Below are positions 1 to 5,711 of a stretch of DNA of 6,450 nucleotides, piece after piece. The position numbers and the translations under genes are program-made. How positions within the stretch are numbered: the first letter of the stretch is position 1; every line of letters starts with the position of its first letter. The notes under the pieces are model-generated. The model was not told the origin of the DNA. It ran no database searches and worked only from the letters and a program-made list of their open reading frames with translations. This DNA comes from Candidatus Zixiibacteriota bacterium (GTDB taxonomy: Bacteria; Zixibacteria; MSB-5A5; JAABVY01; JAHJOQ01), in NCBI GenBank assembly GCA_030631455.1, contig DAOVLC010000091.1, positions 1 through 6,450 on the forward strand, given 5' to 3'.

Positions 1-1
1 C

Positions 2-1438
2 GAGACCCTTCTCGTGCAGTCCGGTAAGCCGGTCGGAATCTTCAGGACATGGGAGCACTGCCCGCGTGTGCTTATCGCGAATTCGAATCTCGTCCCGCAA
101 TGGGCAACATGGGAGCATTTCCGCGAACTCGATAAACTCGGCCTGATTATGTTCGGCCAGATGACCGCCGGGTCATGGATATATATCGGCACGCAAGGCA
201 TCCTTCAGGGGACCTACGAGACATTTGCAGAGTGCGGCAAACAACATTTCGGAGGCGATCTTTCCGGCAGATTCATCCTGACTGGCGGCATGGGCGGAAT
301 GGGCGGCGCGCAGCCGTTGTCCGCAACGATGAACGGCGCGACGATGCTCTGTGTAGAAGTCGACGAAAGCCGAATCGACAAAAGACTTACGACCGCGTAC
401 TGCGACAAGAAGACCAAGAATCTCGACGAAGCACTCGCATGGATCGATGAGGCAAGAAAGAAGAAAGAACCGCTTTCGGTCGGCTTAGTCGGCAATGCGG
501 CTGATGTTTTCCCCGAGCTTGTCCAGAAGGGTGTCACACCCGATATCGTAACCGATCAGACCTCGGCGCATGACGAACTGAACGGCTATGTCCCGCATGG
601 AATGCCATACGAGGACGCGCTGAAACTTCGCAAGAGCGATCCGGATGAGTATATCAAACGCGCGTACGAATCGATGGTTGTCCACACTCAGGCGATGCTC
701 GACCTGCAGAAAGCCGGGTCGGTCGTGTTCGATTACGGCAACAACCTGCGCGGTCAAGCTCAGAAAGCCGGTTTGAAGAACGCATTCGATTTTCCCGGAT
801 TCGTCCCGGCATACATTCGCCCGCTATTCTGCGAAGGCAAAGGCCCCTTCCGCTGGGCAGCGCTTTCCGGCGATCCGGAGGACATATATTTGACCGACGA
901 GGTCATTCTAAAGGAATTCGCCTACAACAAGCCACTCTGCAACTGGATCGAACTGGCGCACAAACTCGTCAAATTCCAGGGGCTTCCATCGAGGATTTGC
1001 TGGCTTGGATACGGCGAACGCGCAAGGTTTGGACAGATAATCAACAGCCTCGTCCGCCAGGGCAAGATCAAAGCCCCTATCGTGATCGGGAGAGATCATC
1101 TCGACTGCGGCTCGGTCGCCTCGCCATATCGCGAGACCGAATCGATGAAGGACGGCTCCGATGCGATTGCAGACTGGCCGCTTCTCAATGCCATGCTGAA
1201 TATTTGCTCAGGCGCATCATGGGTGTCGATTCATCATGGCGGAGGCGTCGGGATGGGTCTGTCGATTCATGCCGGTATGGTTGTCGTTTGCGACGGGTCG
1301 AAAGAGATGGACGAGCGGCTGCAACGTGTCCTGACGACCGATCCCGGAAGCGGTATCATGCGGCATGCCGACGCCGGCTACGAGAAGGCGATTGCCTGCG
1401 CCAAAGAGAAGAACATCAAGATTCCGATGCTGGACTAA
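2..1438 (+). CDS. hutU: Urocanate hydratase (urocanase), 5'-truncated by window edge
   Basis: Cytosolic NAD+-dependent enzyme that hydrates urocanate to 4-imidazolone-5-propionate, the second step of histidine degradation. The frame is open from base 2, giving 478 residues. The family is usually about 550-560 residues, so roughly 75-85 N-terminal residues lie upstream; the GTG at 14 is an internal Val codon, not a start. Visible hallmarks are [14 protein letters not shown] at the very start, the glycine-rich NAD-binding stretch [13 protein letters not shown] (partial residues 94-106), DQTSAHD, the urocanase signature [10 protein letters not shown] with its active-site Cys at partial residue 333 (bases 998-1000), GRDHLDCGS (363-371) and HHGGGVGMG (411-419). 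No frameshift or missing key residue is seen. The TAA stop is two bases before the hutI start, so the two are almost certainly one operon. hutH, ftcD or hutG, if present, would lie outside the window. Confidence 0.97.
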   Translation, partial: ETLLVQSGKPVGIFRTWEHCPRVLIANSNLVPQWATWEHFRELDKLGLIMFGQMTAGSWIYIGTQGILQGTYETFAECGKQHFGGDLSGRFILTGGMGGMGGAQPLSATMNGATMLCVEVDESRIDKRLTTAYCDKKTKNLDEALAWIDEARKKKEPLSVGLVGNAADVFPELVQKGVTPDIVTDQTSAHDELNGYVPHGMPYEDALKLRKSDPDEYIKRAYESMVVHTQAMLDLQKAGSVVFDYGNNLRGQAQKAGLKNAFDFPGFVPAYIRPLFCEGKGPFRWAALSGDPEDIYLTDEVILKEFAYNKPLCNWIELAHKLVKFQGLPSRICWLGYGERARFGQIINSLVRQGKIKAPIVIGRDHLDCGSVASPYRETESMKDGSDAIADWPLLNAMLNICSGASWVSIHHGGGVGMGLSIHAGMVVVCDGSKEMDERLQRVLTTDPGSGIMRHADAGYEKAIACAKEKNIKIPMLD

Positions 1439-1440
1439 GT

Positions 1441-2691
1441 ATGCACGCAGATTTGCTGATCAGACAAATAGGCCAGCTTGTCACGTGTCGTCGCGATAAA
1501 CCGGGGCCGATCATCGGCGAAAGTCTAAATCACCTTGAGATTATCGAGAACGGCGCGGTTGCCTGCGATCAGGGAACCATAGTCGCTGTGGGGACAACTG
1601 AAGATGTCGAGAGAGAAATTGATGCTGACTGCGCGACTATCGATGCTAAGGGGCAGGTAGTGACTCCCGGCCTGATCGATCCGCACACACATCCGGTTTT
1701 CGCGGCAACCCGTGAGACAGAATTCGAGATGCGTAATTTGGGCAAATCGTACATGGAGATCGCGAAGGCTGGCGGCGGCATACGAAACTCGGTGAGGAAA
1801 TTACGCGAGGCGCCCAAAGAGACGCTATTCGAGAACGGGAAGAAATACCTCGACATGATGATGCAGTACGGCACCACGACAATCGAGGCTAAATCAGGAT
1901 ATGGACTGTCGACTGAATCGGAGATCAAGCAGCTTGAAGTAATCGAAATGCTGGCAGATAACCACCCGATGGACGTTGTGCCGACTTTTCTCGGTGCGCA
2001 CGAGATTCCGGATGAATTTCGCGACAACAAAGCGGGCTATATCGATCTGCTTATCAACGAGATGATTCCGACGGTAGCGGAACGTAAGCTCGCAACCTTC
2101 TCGGACATATTCTGTGAGAAGGATGTTTTCGAGATCGACGATTCGGAACGCATCCAAACGGCGGCGAAGGAGCATGGATTCAAGCTGAAGTTTCACGCCG
2201 ATGAAATCGTCGGCATAGGCGGTGCAGAGCTTGCAGCCAAACTTGGCGCCGTGTCGGCGGATCATCTTGATGATATTTCGGACAACGGCATCTCCGCGAT
2301 GGCTCACGCCGGTACAATCGCGGTGCTGCTTCCCGGGACGGTACATTTTCTCGATATGCGGAAGAGACCACCAGCGCGCAAAATGATCGAACGCGGGGTG
2401 CCGGTCGCTCTCGCAACCGATTTCAATCCGGGAAGCTCGGCGACGGTCTCACTTCAGATGATAATGAACCTGGCGGCGGTTATGTTGAAAATGACTGCTG
2501 CTGAGATAACCAATTGCGTCACAATCAATTCCGCGTGCGCACTTGATATTGATGGTCGGGTCGGCTCGATCGAGACGGGCAAACAGGCTGACTTCGTCAT
2601 CTGGAATGCGGACAACATCAAACAGATGCCGTATTTATATGGCTGCAATCTTGTCGATAAGGTCGTCAAGAATGGAAGATTAGCCAATTGA
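1441..2691 (+). CDS. hutI: Imidazolonepropionase
   Basis: Cytosolic metal-dependent amidohydrolase that opens 4-imidazolone-5-propionate to N-formimino-L-glutamate, the third step of histidine degradation, using the product of the adjacent hutU. The protein is 416 residues, the usual family length. Metal and catalytic residues are all present: HTH (His82, His84) in LIDPHTHPVFA, Arg91, Tyr154, His252 and Glu255 in FHADE, His275 in SADHLDD, and Asp327 in ATDFNPGSS. These sit 2-3 residues from the equivalents I recall for the B. subtilis enzyme. The frame stays open upstream into hutU (from about 997), but ATG 1441 is chosen because it gives the right N-terminus and length. No good Shine-Dalgarno precedes it; TAA-GT-ATG spacing suggests reinitiation by ribosomes finishing hutU. 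Confidence 0.97.
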   Translation: MHADLLIRQIGQLVTCRRDKPGPIIGESLNHLEIIENGAVACDQGTIVAVGTTEDVEREIDADCATIDAKGQVVTPGLIDPHTHPVFAATRETEFEMRNLGKSYMEIAKAGGGIRNSVRKLREAPKETLFENGKKYLDMMMQYGTTTIEAKSGYGLSTESEIKQLEVIEMLADNHPMDVVPTFLGAHEIPDEFRDNKAGYIDLLINEMIPTVAERKLATFSDIFCEKDVFEIDDSERIQTAAKEHGFKLKFHADEIVGIGGAELAAKLGAVSADHLDDISDNGISAMAHAGTIAVLLPGTVHFLDMRKRPPARKMIERGVPVALATDFNPGSSATVSLQMIMNLAAVMLKMTAAEITNCVTINSACALDIDGRVGSIETGKQADFVIWNADNIKQMPYLYGCNLVDKVVKNGRLAN

Positions 2692-2703
2692 GAGAGAAAA
2701 GAA

Positions 2704-2736
2704 ATGACTGAACTCTTCTTGCTCAGAGGTGTTTAA
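2704..2736 (+). other. Possible 10-codon leader ORF ahead of the lptE-like gene
   Basis: An ATG at 2704 opens a ten-residue frame (MTELFLLRGV) that ends at a TAA only three bases before the lptE-like start and overlaps its ribosome-binding site. It is preceded by the purine-rich GAGAGAAAAGAA. It is in the same frame as hutI, twelve bases beyond the hutI stop. It could be a translated leader that couples or tunes lptE-like translation, but a frame this short arises easily by chance. Confidence 0.2.
2725..2731 (+). promoter_or_regulatory. Ribosome-binding site for the lptE-like gene
   Basis: AGAGGTG lies eight bases upstream of ATG 2740, a good Shine-Dalgarno match and spacing. It fixes the start of the LptE-like lipoprotein. 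Confidence 0.7.
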
Positions 2737-2739
2737 CTT

Positions 2740-3237
2740 ATGGTGTTTGAGAAGCTTAGAATCCTATGTCTCAGTCTCGTCTTTGCTCTTATCCTATGCG
2801 GGTGCGGAGTGTATTCATTCTCCGGTTCTATGAGTTCCGGCATTGAATCCGTTGCCGTACCAGTATTCGAGAATGAGTCAGTCGAATACGGCATCGCCGA
2901 GGATCTGACGTCAGGTGTTATCGAGGGGTTCGTGGCGGACAACACGCTGAAAGTGACTCCACGCTCCAAAGCTGACGCTGTTCTTGAGGGAATCATACTC
3001 AGGTACGAGAGATTGGCATATACTTACGATGAGAATGATCAGGTGCAGGAATACAAGGTGAACATCACGGCTAAGGTGAGACTGAACAAATCGGACGGAA
3101 GCCTCGTCTGGGAGGAGGAATCGCTTGCGGGTTACGGAATTTACCATGCCGATGATGAGACCGAAGAGGAGGGGAAGTCTCGAGCGATAGAGAAAATCGC
3201 CGAAGATATAATAAACAGAACTGTGAAAGACTGGTAA
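2740..3237 (+). CDS. LptE-like lipopolysaccharide-assembly lipoprotein
   Basis: Predicted outer-membrane lipoprotein of the LptE family (Pfam lipopolysaccharide-assembly family), 165 residues. LptE plugs and supports the LptD barrel that inserts LPS into the outer leaflet. The N-terminus is a lipoprotein signal: a basic start (EKLR), a hydrophobic core at residues 8-20, and lipobox L-C-G-C with lipidated Cys22. The mature start CGVYSFSG, followed by a strand such as IESVAVPVFEN, then repeated beta-strands (ILRYERLAYTYDEN, YKVNITAKVRL) and a C-terminal helix (RAIEKIAEDIINRTVKDW), follows the pattern of LptE-like proteins in FCB-group bacteria. It starts 48 bases after hutI and is followed after 54 bases by a PorV-like barrel gene. 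No lptD is in the window. Family assignment is by overall pattern, not by a catalytic motif, so it is less certain than the hut genes. Confidence 0.78.
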   Translation: MVFEKLRILCLSLVFALILCGCGVYSFSGSMSSGIESVAVPVFENESVEYGIAEDLTSGVIEGFVADNTLKVTPRSKADAVLEGIILRYERLAYTYDENDQVQEYKVNITAKVRLNKSDGSLVWEEESLAGYGIYHADDETEEEGKSRAIEKIAEDIINRTVKDW

Positions 3238-3281
3238 CTCGACAGTCATTGAGTTGAGAAATATTAGCTTCATAATAATAT

Positions 3282-3287
3282 GGGAAG
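3282..3287 (+). promoter_or_regulatory. Ribosome-binding site choosing the porV-like start
   Basis: GGGAAG lies four bases before ATG 3292. An upstream in-frame ATG at 3280 has no Shine-Dalgarno and would add MGSD before the signal peptide, so 3292 is the preferred start. The spacing is slightly short. Confidence 0.5.
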
Positions 3288-3291
3288 TGAC

Positions 3292-4308
3292 ATGAAAACA
3301 AAAACTCACATCGTAATCGCTTGTCTGGTGGCATTCATGGCTTTCTCCACCGCCGATTCGCTCGCTATCAATTCCAAGGCTGGTACATACGCGTATCCGT
3401 TTCTTAAGATTCCTGTTGGAGCAAAGGCCTCTGCGATGGGCGGAGCCTACACCGGGCTCTCCAATGACGTTGCTGGTCTCTATTTCAATCCGGCGGGTAT
3501 TGCCCAGGTGAGTGGATCAGAGATTTCCGGATGCTACGACAATTATCTCGCCGGAATGCAGGCCGGCTATTTGAGTTATCTGATGCCGTGGGGCAAGAAG
3601 GGCAAGCTTGGCGTGGCAGTCAACTATCTGAACTACGGTTCGACGCCGAGAACAGATGTCTCCGGGTTGAGGACAGGTGAATTCGGTGGTGGCGACGTGG
3701 CGTTCTCGCTCACTGGCGCCTGGATATTGATAAGTGGGACCGATGATGATTATGAATTGGCGGAATCGCGCAACGAGAACGAGGGTTCACTTCCACGCTG
3801 GAATGGCCTGAGCCTCGGGTTCACAACCAAGTTTGTGTACGAGAGCCTTGATGCGTACAGTTCGGATGCATTGGCGGTTGATCTCGGTCTTCTTTACGGA
3901 CTGAAGGATAATCGCACTCGGATAGGCATATCAGCCAGCAATCTCGGTTTTCAGTTGAAAGGATTGTCATCGGGTCACAAGGACGCCATGCCTGCGATCC
4001 TGCGTGCCGGTATCGGACATCAACTCAAGGCTGCCCCCGTCGTCGTATCGGTCGATGCGGTCAAACCTCTTGACAACGACTTTATCTTTGCAGCGGGACT
4101 CAACTACACTAATTTCTATCCGCTCGAAATCAGGGCAGGCTACTCGACATTCGGACGAAACTTCAAGACCGGGTCAGATAAGGACAATTGGGGCGGACTT
4201 TCTTTCGGATTCGGACTGAAGTTGAGAAAGCTGGTTTTTGATTATGCCTTCGTACCTTATGCCGATCTTGGGTCGAGCCACCGCGTTGGCATTTCGAGCC
4301 GATGGTAA
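3292..4308 (+). CDS. PorV/PorQ-family outer-membrane beta-barrel protein
   Basis: Predicted outer-membrane protein of 338 residues in the PorV/PorQ (FadL-like barrel) family. Residues 1-25 form a Sec signal peptide (MKTKTHIV, hydrophobic core, likely cleavage after DSLA). The family hallmark follows: GAKASAMGGAYTGLSNDVAG then LYFNPAGIA (residues 43-71), matching the conserved Gly-Ala-rich N-terminal segment and NPAG turn. The rest is alternating amphipathic strands, and the chain ends in Trp338 (HRVGISSRW), the aromatic end expected for BAM-dependent barrels. In Bacteroidetes PorV is a shuttle of type IX secretion, but many family members occur in genomes where that role is not shown, and no other secretion component is visible here. 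It sits between two lipoprotein genes, with an 18-base gap downstream, suggesting a shared envelope role. Confidence 0.85.
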   Translation: MKTKTHIVIACLVAFMAFSTADSLAINSKAGTYAYPFLKIPVGAKASAMGGAYTGLSNDVAGLYFNPAGIAQVSGSEISGCYDNYLAGMQAGYLSYLMPWGKKGKLGVAVNYLNYGSTPRTDVSGLRTGEFGGGDVAFSLTGAWILISGTDDDYELAESRNENEGSLPRWNGLSLGFTTKFVYESLDAYSSDALAVDLGLLYGLKDNRTRIGISASNLGFQLKGLSSGHKDAMPAILRAGIGHQLKAAPVVVSVDAVKPLDNDFIFAAGLNYTNFYPLEIRAGYSTFGRNFKTGSDKDNWGGLSFGFGLKLRKLVFDYAFVPYADLGSSHRVGISSRW

Positions 4309-4326
4309 TCTCCGAAGAATAGAAGT

Positions 4327-4764
4327 ATGCTCTGCCGTCTGGTGTTAATCGCAATGCTCCTGTTTGCACTGGCGTCGTGCGCAAGTGAGCCTGAGCCCCG
4401 AGAAACCGTAAAGCACTTCCTTCAGTCGCTGCGTGAGGACACAACCAGCTACGACTACCTGAGTCAGCTTCTGGACCTCAATGAACTGGTAACTGAAAAC
4501 TCCATATACACTTACGACTCCACTATGTCATTTTCCGCAAACAAACAGGGGCTTGTTAGCTCGCTGCAGAAGGATGGAGATGTGCGAACAAGGTGGATCA
4601 AGAATCAGATAATCCTCGGTGACGTTGAGATTCTTGGAGATACAGCTACCGTCGAGGTATCGTTCATAGATAAGACCGTAGTACCTGTCAAACAGTTCTA
4701 CAATAAGATGGGTGTTCATCTGGTCGATGGACGCTGGAAAGTGTTCTCTTTGCGACTTTTCTGA
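4327..4764 (+). CDS. Small lipoprotein of unknown function
   Basis: A 145-residue predicted lipoprotein. The signal is short and hydrophobic (MLCRLVLIAMLLFALAS) with a near-ideal lipobox L-A-S-C and lipidated Cys18; Ser19 is absent (Ala19 follows), and Glu/Pro-rich residues come next. The mature part begins with a helix (ETVKHFLQSLRED) and ends in strands (VEILGDTATVEVSFID, then MGVHLVDGRWKVFSLRLF). A leading helix, a variable middle and a terminal sheet ending in a DGRWKV-type strand is reminiscent of small NTF2-like or DUF4878-type periplasmic domains, but this is a shape argument only. The start is 18 bases after the PorV-like stop, with only a weak purine-rich stretch (GAAGAATAGAAG) as binding site. 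Co-transcription with the barrel gene suggests an envelope function; I do not recognise a specific one. Confidence 0.8.
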   Translation: MLCRLVLIAMLLFALASCASEPEPRETVKHFLQSLREDTTSYDYLSQLLDLNELVTENSIYTYDSTMSFSANKQGLVSSLQKDGDVRTRWIKNQIILGDVEILGDTATVEVSFIDKTVVPVKQFYNKMGVHLVDGRWKVFSLRLF

Positions 4765-4770
4765 TCACGG

Positions 4771-4790
4771 TTCCAGATTGGCTTCTGGAA
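4771..4790 (+). terminator. Hairpin after the envelope gene cluster, possible weak terminator
   Basis: TTCCAGA (4771-4777) and TCTGGAA (4784-4790) form a perfect 7-bp stem with a 6-base loop, starting six bases after the stop of the small lipoprotein gene. Flanking GG and CC could extend it past a two-base bulge. No T-run follows on either strand, so it is not a canonical intrinsic terminator; it could be a 3'-end stabiliser or processing site. Confidence 0.35.
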
Positions 4791-4931
4791 AACCTGCTCG
4801 CGCAGTTCGGCTTGTCGATTATCACGGCAGAAGGCTGCGGGAATCCTCAAGTTGATATCTCCATATTTGTATAGTTTTTTCTTGATACCTTGGATGTTTT
4901 TGACTATGTTTCGTCTGAATTAGGGGAATGT

Positions 4932-4940
4932 TGGTATAAC
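4932..4940 (+). promoter_or_regulatory. Candidate extended -10 promoter for the cold-shock-domain gene
   Basis: TGGTATAAC matches the extended -10 form TGn-TATAAT with one mismatch, 31 bases before ATG 4972, which would place transcription start near 4947. It lies in an AT-rich stretch with no convincing -35 at the standard distance (a TTGACT at 4900-4905 is 29 bases away, too far). The sigma-factor preference of this organism is unknown. Confidence 0.35.
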
Positions 4941-4941
4941 C

Positions 4942-4964
4942 CAGCTTTGATGACTCAGCTTTGA
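4942..4964 (+). repeat. 9-bp direct repeat in the leader of the cold-shock-domain gene
   Basis: CAGCTTTGA occurs at 4942-4950 and again at 4956-4964, separated by TGACT (14-bp period). The second copy runs into the Shine-Dalgarno GAGG at 4963-4966. CTCA (4954-4957) can pair with TGAG (4962-4965) around a four-base loop, partly covering the binding site. Confidence 0.6.
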
Positions 4965-4966
4965 GG
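4963..4966 (+). promoter_or_regulatory. Ribosome-binding site for the cold-shock-domain gene
   Basis: GAGG five bases upstream of ATG 4972 supports this start. A second ATG at 4968, in another frame, is not followed by a meaningful protein. Confidence 0.5.
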
Positions 4967-4971
4967 TATGC

Positions 4972-5262
4972 ATGGCTAAAGGAGTTGTGGTTAGGATTGA
5001 GCGAGATCATGGATACGGTTTCATCCAGATGGAGGACGGCAGTGAGGTCTTTTTCCACCAGCGGTGGCTCAGGGGGATTAAGTTTCGCGGCATCAGGATC
5101 GGTACCATTCTCGAATTCGAGTTGGAAAGGGGCTACCGAGGTCTCAAGGCCATCAGCATAGAACTGGCCACGGATGACGAGGACGAAGAAGAGGACTCAC
5201 TGCAGCGGGGCTGCGCGAAGCGGGATGTCAAGAATCTCGATCCTGGCGCGGGGGATCACTAA
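4972..5262 (+). CDS. Divergent cold-shock-domain (OB-fold) nucleic-acid-binding protein
   Basis: A 96-residue protein whose residues 3-65 read as a cold-shock domain, a five-stranded OB fold that binds single-stranded RNA or DNA in the cytoplasm. RNP1 is HGYGFIQ (13-19) and RNP2 is VFFH (26-29), in the right order and spacing; strand 1 is KGVVVRIE, strand 4 is GTILEFELE, and RGLKAISIEL (56-65) matches the usual final strand. Differences from classical CspA: the conserved Lys-Trp-Phe of strand 1 is replaced by Arg-Ile-Glu, and the RNP2-following segment is basic (QRWLRGIKFRGIR). After the domain comes an acidic run (DDEDEEED, 68-75) and about 20 unconserved-looking residues, making it longer than the usual 65-75. 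It stands alone with its own likely promoter. Domain call is firm; role (RNA chaperone, regulator) is inferred. Confidence 0.82.
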   Translation: MAKGVVVRIERDHGYGFIQMEDGSEVFFHQRWLRGIKFRGIRIGTILEFELERGYRGLKAISIELATDDEDEEEDSLQRGCAKRDVKNLDPGAGDH

Positions 5263-5303
5263 TCTGAAGTGAATCGGCTGTTGGCAGGCCGGCAACTTCA
5301 GAT
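5262..5303 (+). other. Long inverted repeat just after the cold-shock-domain gene
   Basis: ATCTGAAGT (5262-5270) is a perfect 9-bp inverted repeat of ACTTCAGAT (5295-5303). Inside, CGGC (5275-5278) pairs with GCCG (5288-5291), giving a two-tier hairpin. It begins on the last base of the stop codon. No T-run follows, so it may be a factor-assisted terminator or an mRNA 3'-end stabiliser. Confidence 0.45.
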
Positions 5304-5631
5304 CGAGTGCAGGAATCCGAAAAACGGTCATTCGTTCCAAATGGGGATAGCATTCGGTCACTACGCTTCTATCAATGAAGGTTTTCCTCTGGAGCAGTAT
5401 TGGCTTTTGCTGGCCACAGTACTCTGCCGGTTTTCGAGCACCTTTTCTGCTGTTCTGCATCAGAAAATCATTAAGCAAAATTCATAGAGATTCGTCCTAA
5501 TAACTACAATGAAGATACGCTGCGCAAAGAGTATTAATCGAGGCAATTCGACCATCGAGTCTAAGCCAAAAAAACCGCTTGATTTTTCGGAGGTCTTTGT
5601 CTATACTCCGGCGTATTTTGATAGTAGTCAG

Positions 5632-5653
5632 GCGGCAGATGCGGTTTTGCCGC
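5632..5653 (+). other. Hairpin-forming sequence upstream of the collagen-like lipoprotein gene
   Basis: GCGGCA (5632-5637) pairs with TGCCGC (5648-5653) around a ten-base loop; alternatively GCGG (5641-5644) pairs with CCGC (5650-5653) around TTTTG. The two stems exclude each other. It lies about 60 bases before the next gene's start and may sit upstream of its promoter or in its leader. Confidence 0.3.
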
Positions 5654-5698
5654 TGTGAGCGAATGAAGCTGAAATAATATGATACTTTTGGGATACTT

Positions 5699-5705
5699 AG
5701 GGAGG
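5699..5705 (+). promoter_or_regulatory. Strong ribosome-binding site for the collagen-like lipoprotein gene
   Basis: AGGGAGG lies six bases before ATG 5712, near-ideal in sequence and spacing. An in-frame ATG at 5706 directly abuts the site and is therefore disfavoured, so the protein starts MTRVFG rather than MEMTRV. Confidence 0.75.
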
Positions 5706-5711
5706 ATGGAG

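Larger units (their letters stand above)
5263..5711. other. 449-base intergenic region without a convincing gene
   Basis: No frame on either strand has a start, ribosome-binding site and protein pattern that would make a believable gene. A 72-codon GTG-started frame (5269-5487) and a 93-codon minus frame (5197-5478) both lack supporting features. The region holds the inverted repeat at 5262-5303. In its last 130 bases there are two more potential hairpins, CGGAG/CTCCG (5588-5592 with 5606-5610) and GCGGCA/TGCCGC (5632-5637 with 5648-5653), followed by an AT-rich segment that probably contains the promoter of the next gene (TATGAT at 5678-5683 resembles a -10 box, without a clear -35). An unrecognised small RNA cannot be excluded. 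Confidence 0.5.

Noticed and set aside
997..1440. Upstream open extension of the hutI frame inside hutU (about 148 codons)
   Set aside because: It is an alternate frame of a well-conserved urocanase region, has an Arg-rich composition with no family pattern, and HutI reaches its normal length from ATG 1441.
3236..3276. AACTC/GAGTT 5-bp stem and a TTGAGT-16-CATAAT promoter-like pair before the porV-like gene
   Set aside because: The stem is short with no T-run, and the predicted transcription start (near 3283) would fall inside the ribosome-binding site, leaving a leader too short to use it.
4707..4874. Open frame after the small lipoprotein reading ITVPDWLLENLLAQFG and ending at TAG 4872
   Set aside because: It looks somewhat protein-like and could be a gene remnant, but has no ATG or GTG start with a binding site and much of it overlaps the lipoprotein gene in another frame.
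4871..4885. T-run (4875-4880) as an intrinsic terminator
   Set aside because: No GC-rich stem lies directly upstream; the nearest hairpin ends about 85 bases earlier.
5269..5487. GTG-started + strand frame of 72 codons
   Set aside because: No close ribosome-binding site, overlaps the inverted repeat, and no recognisable protein pattern.
5566..5588. Minus-strand terminator from CCGAAAAATC...GCGG followed by seven T
   Set aside because: The stem is only three GC pairs and no minus-strand gene is supported nearby.
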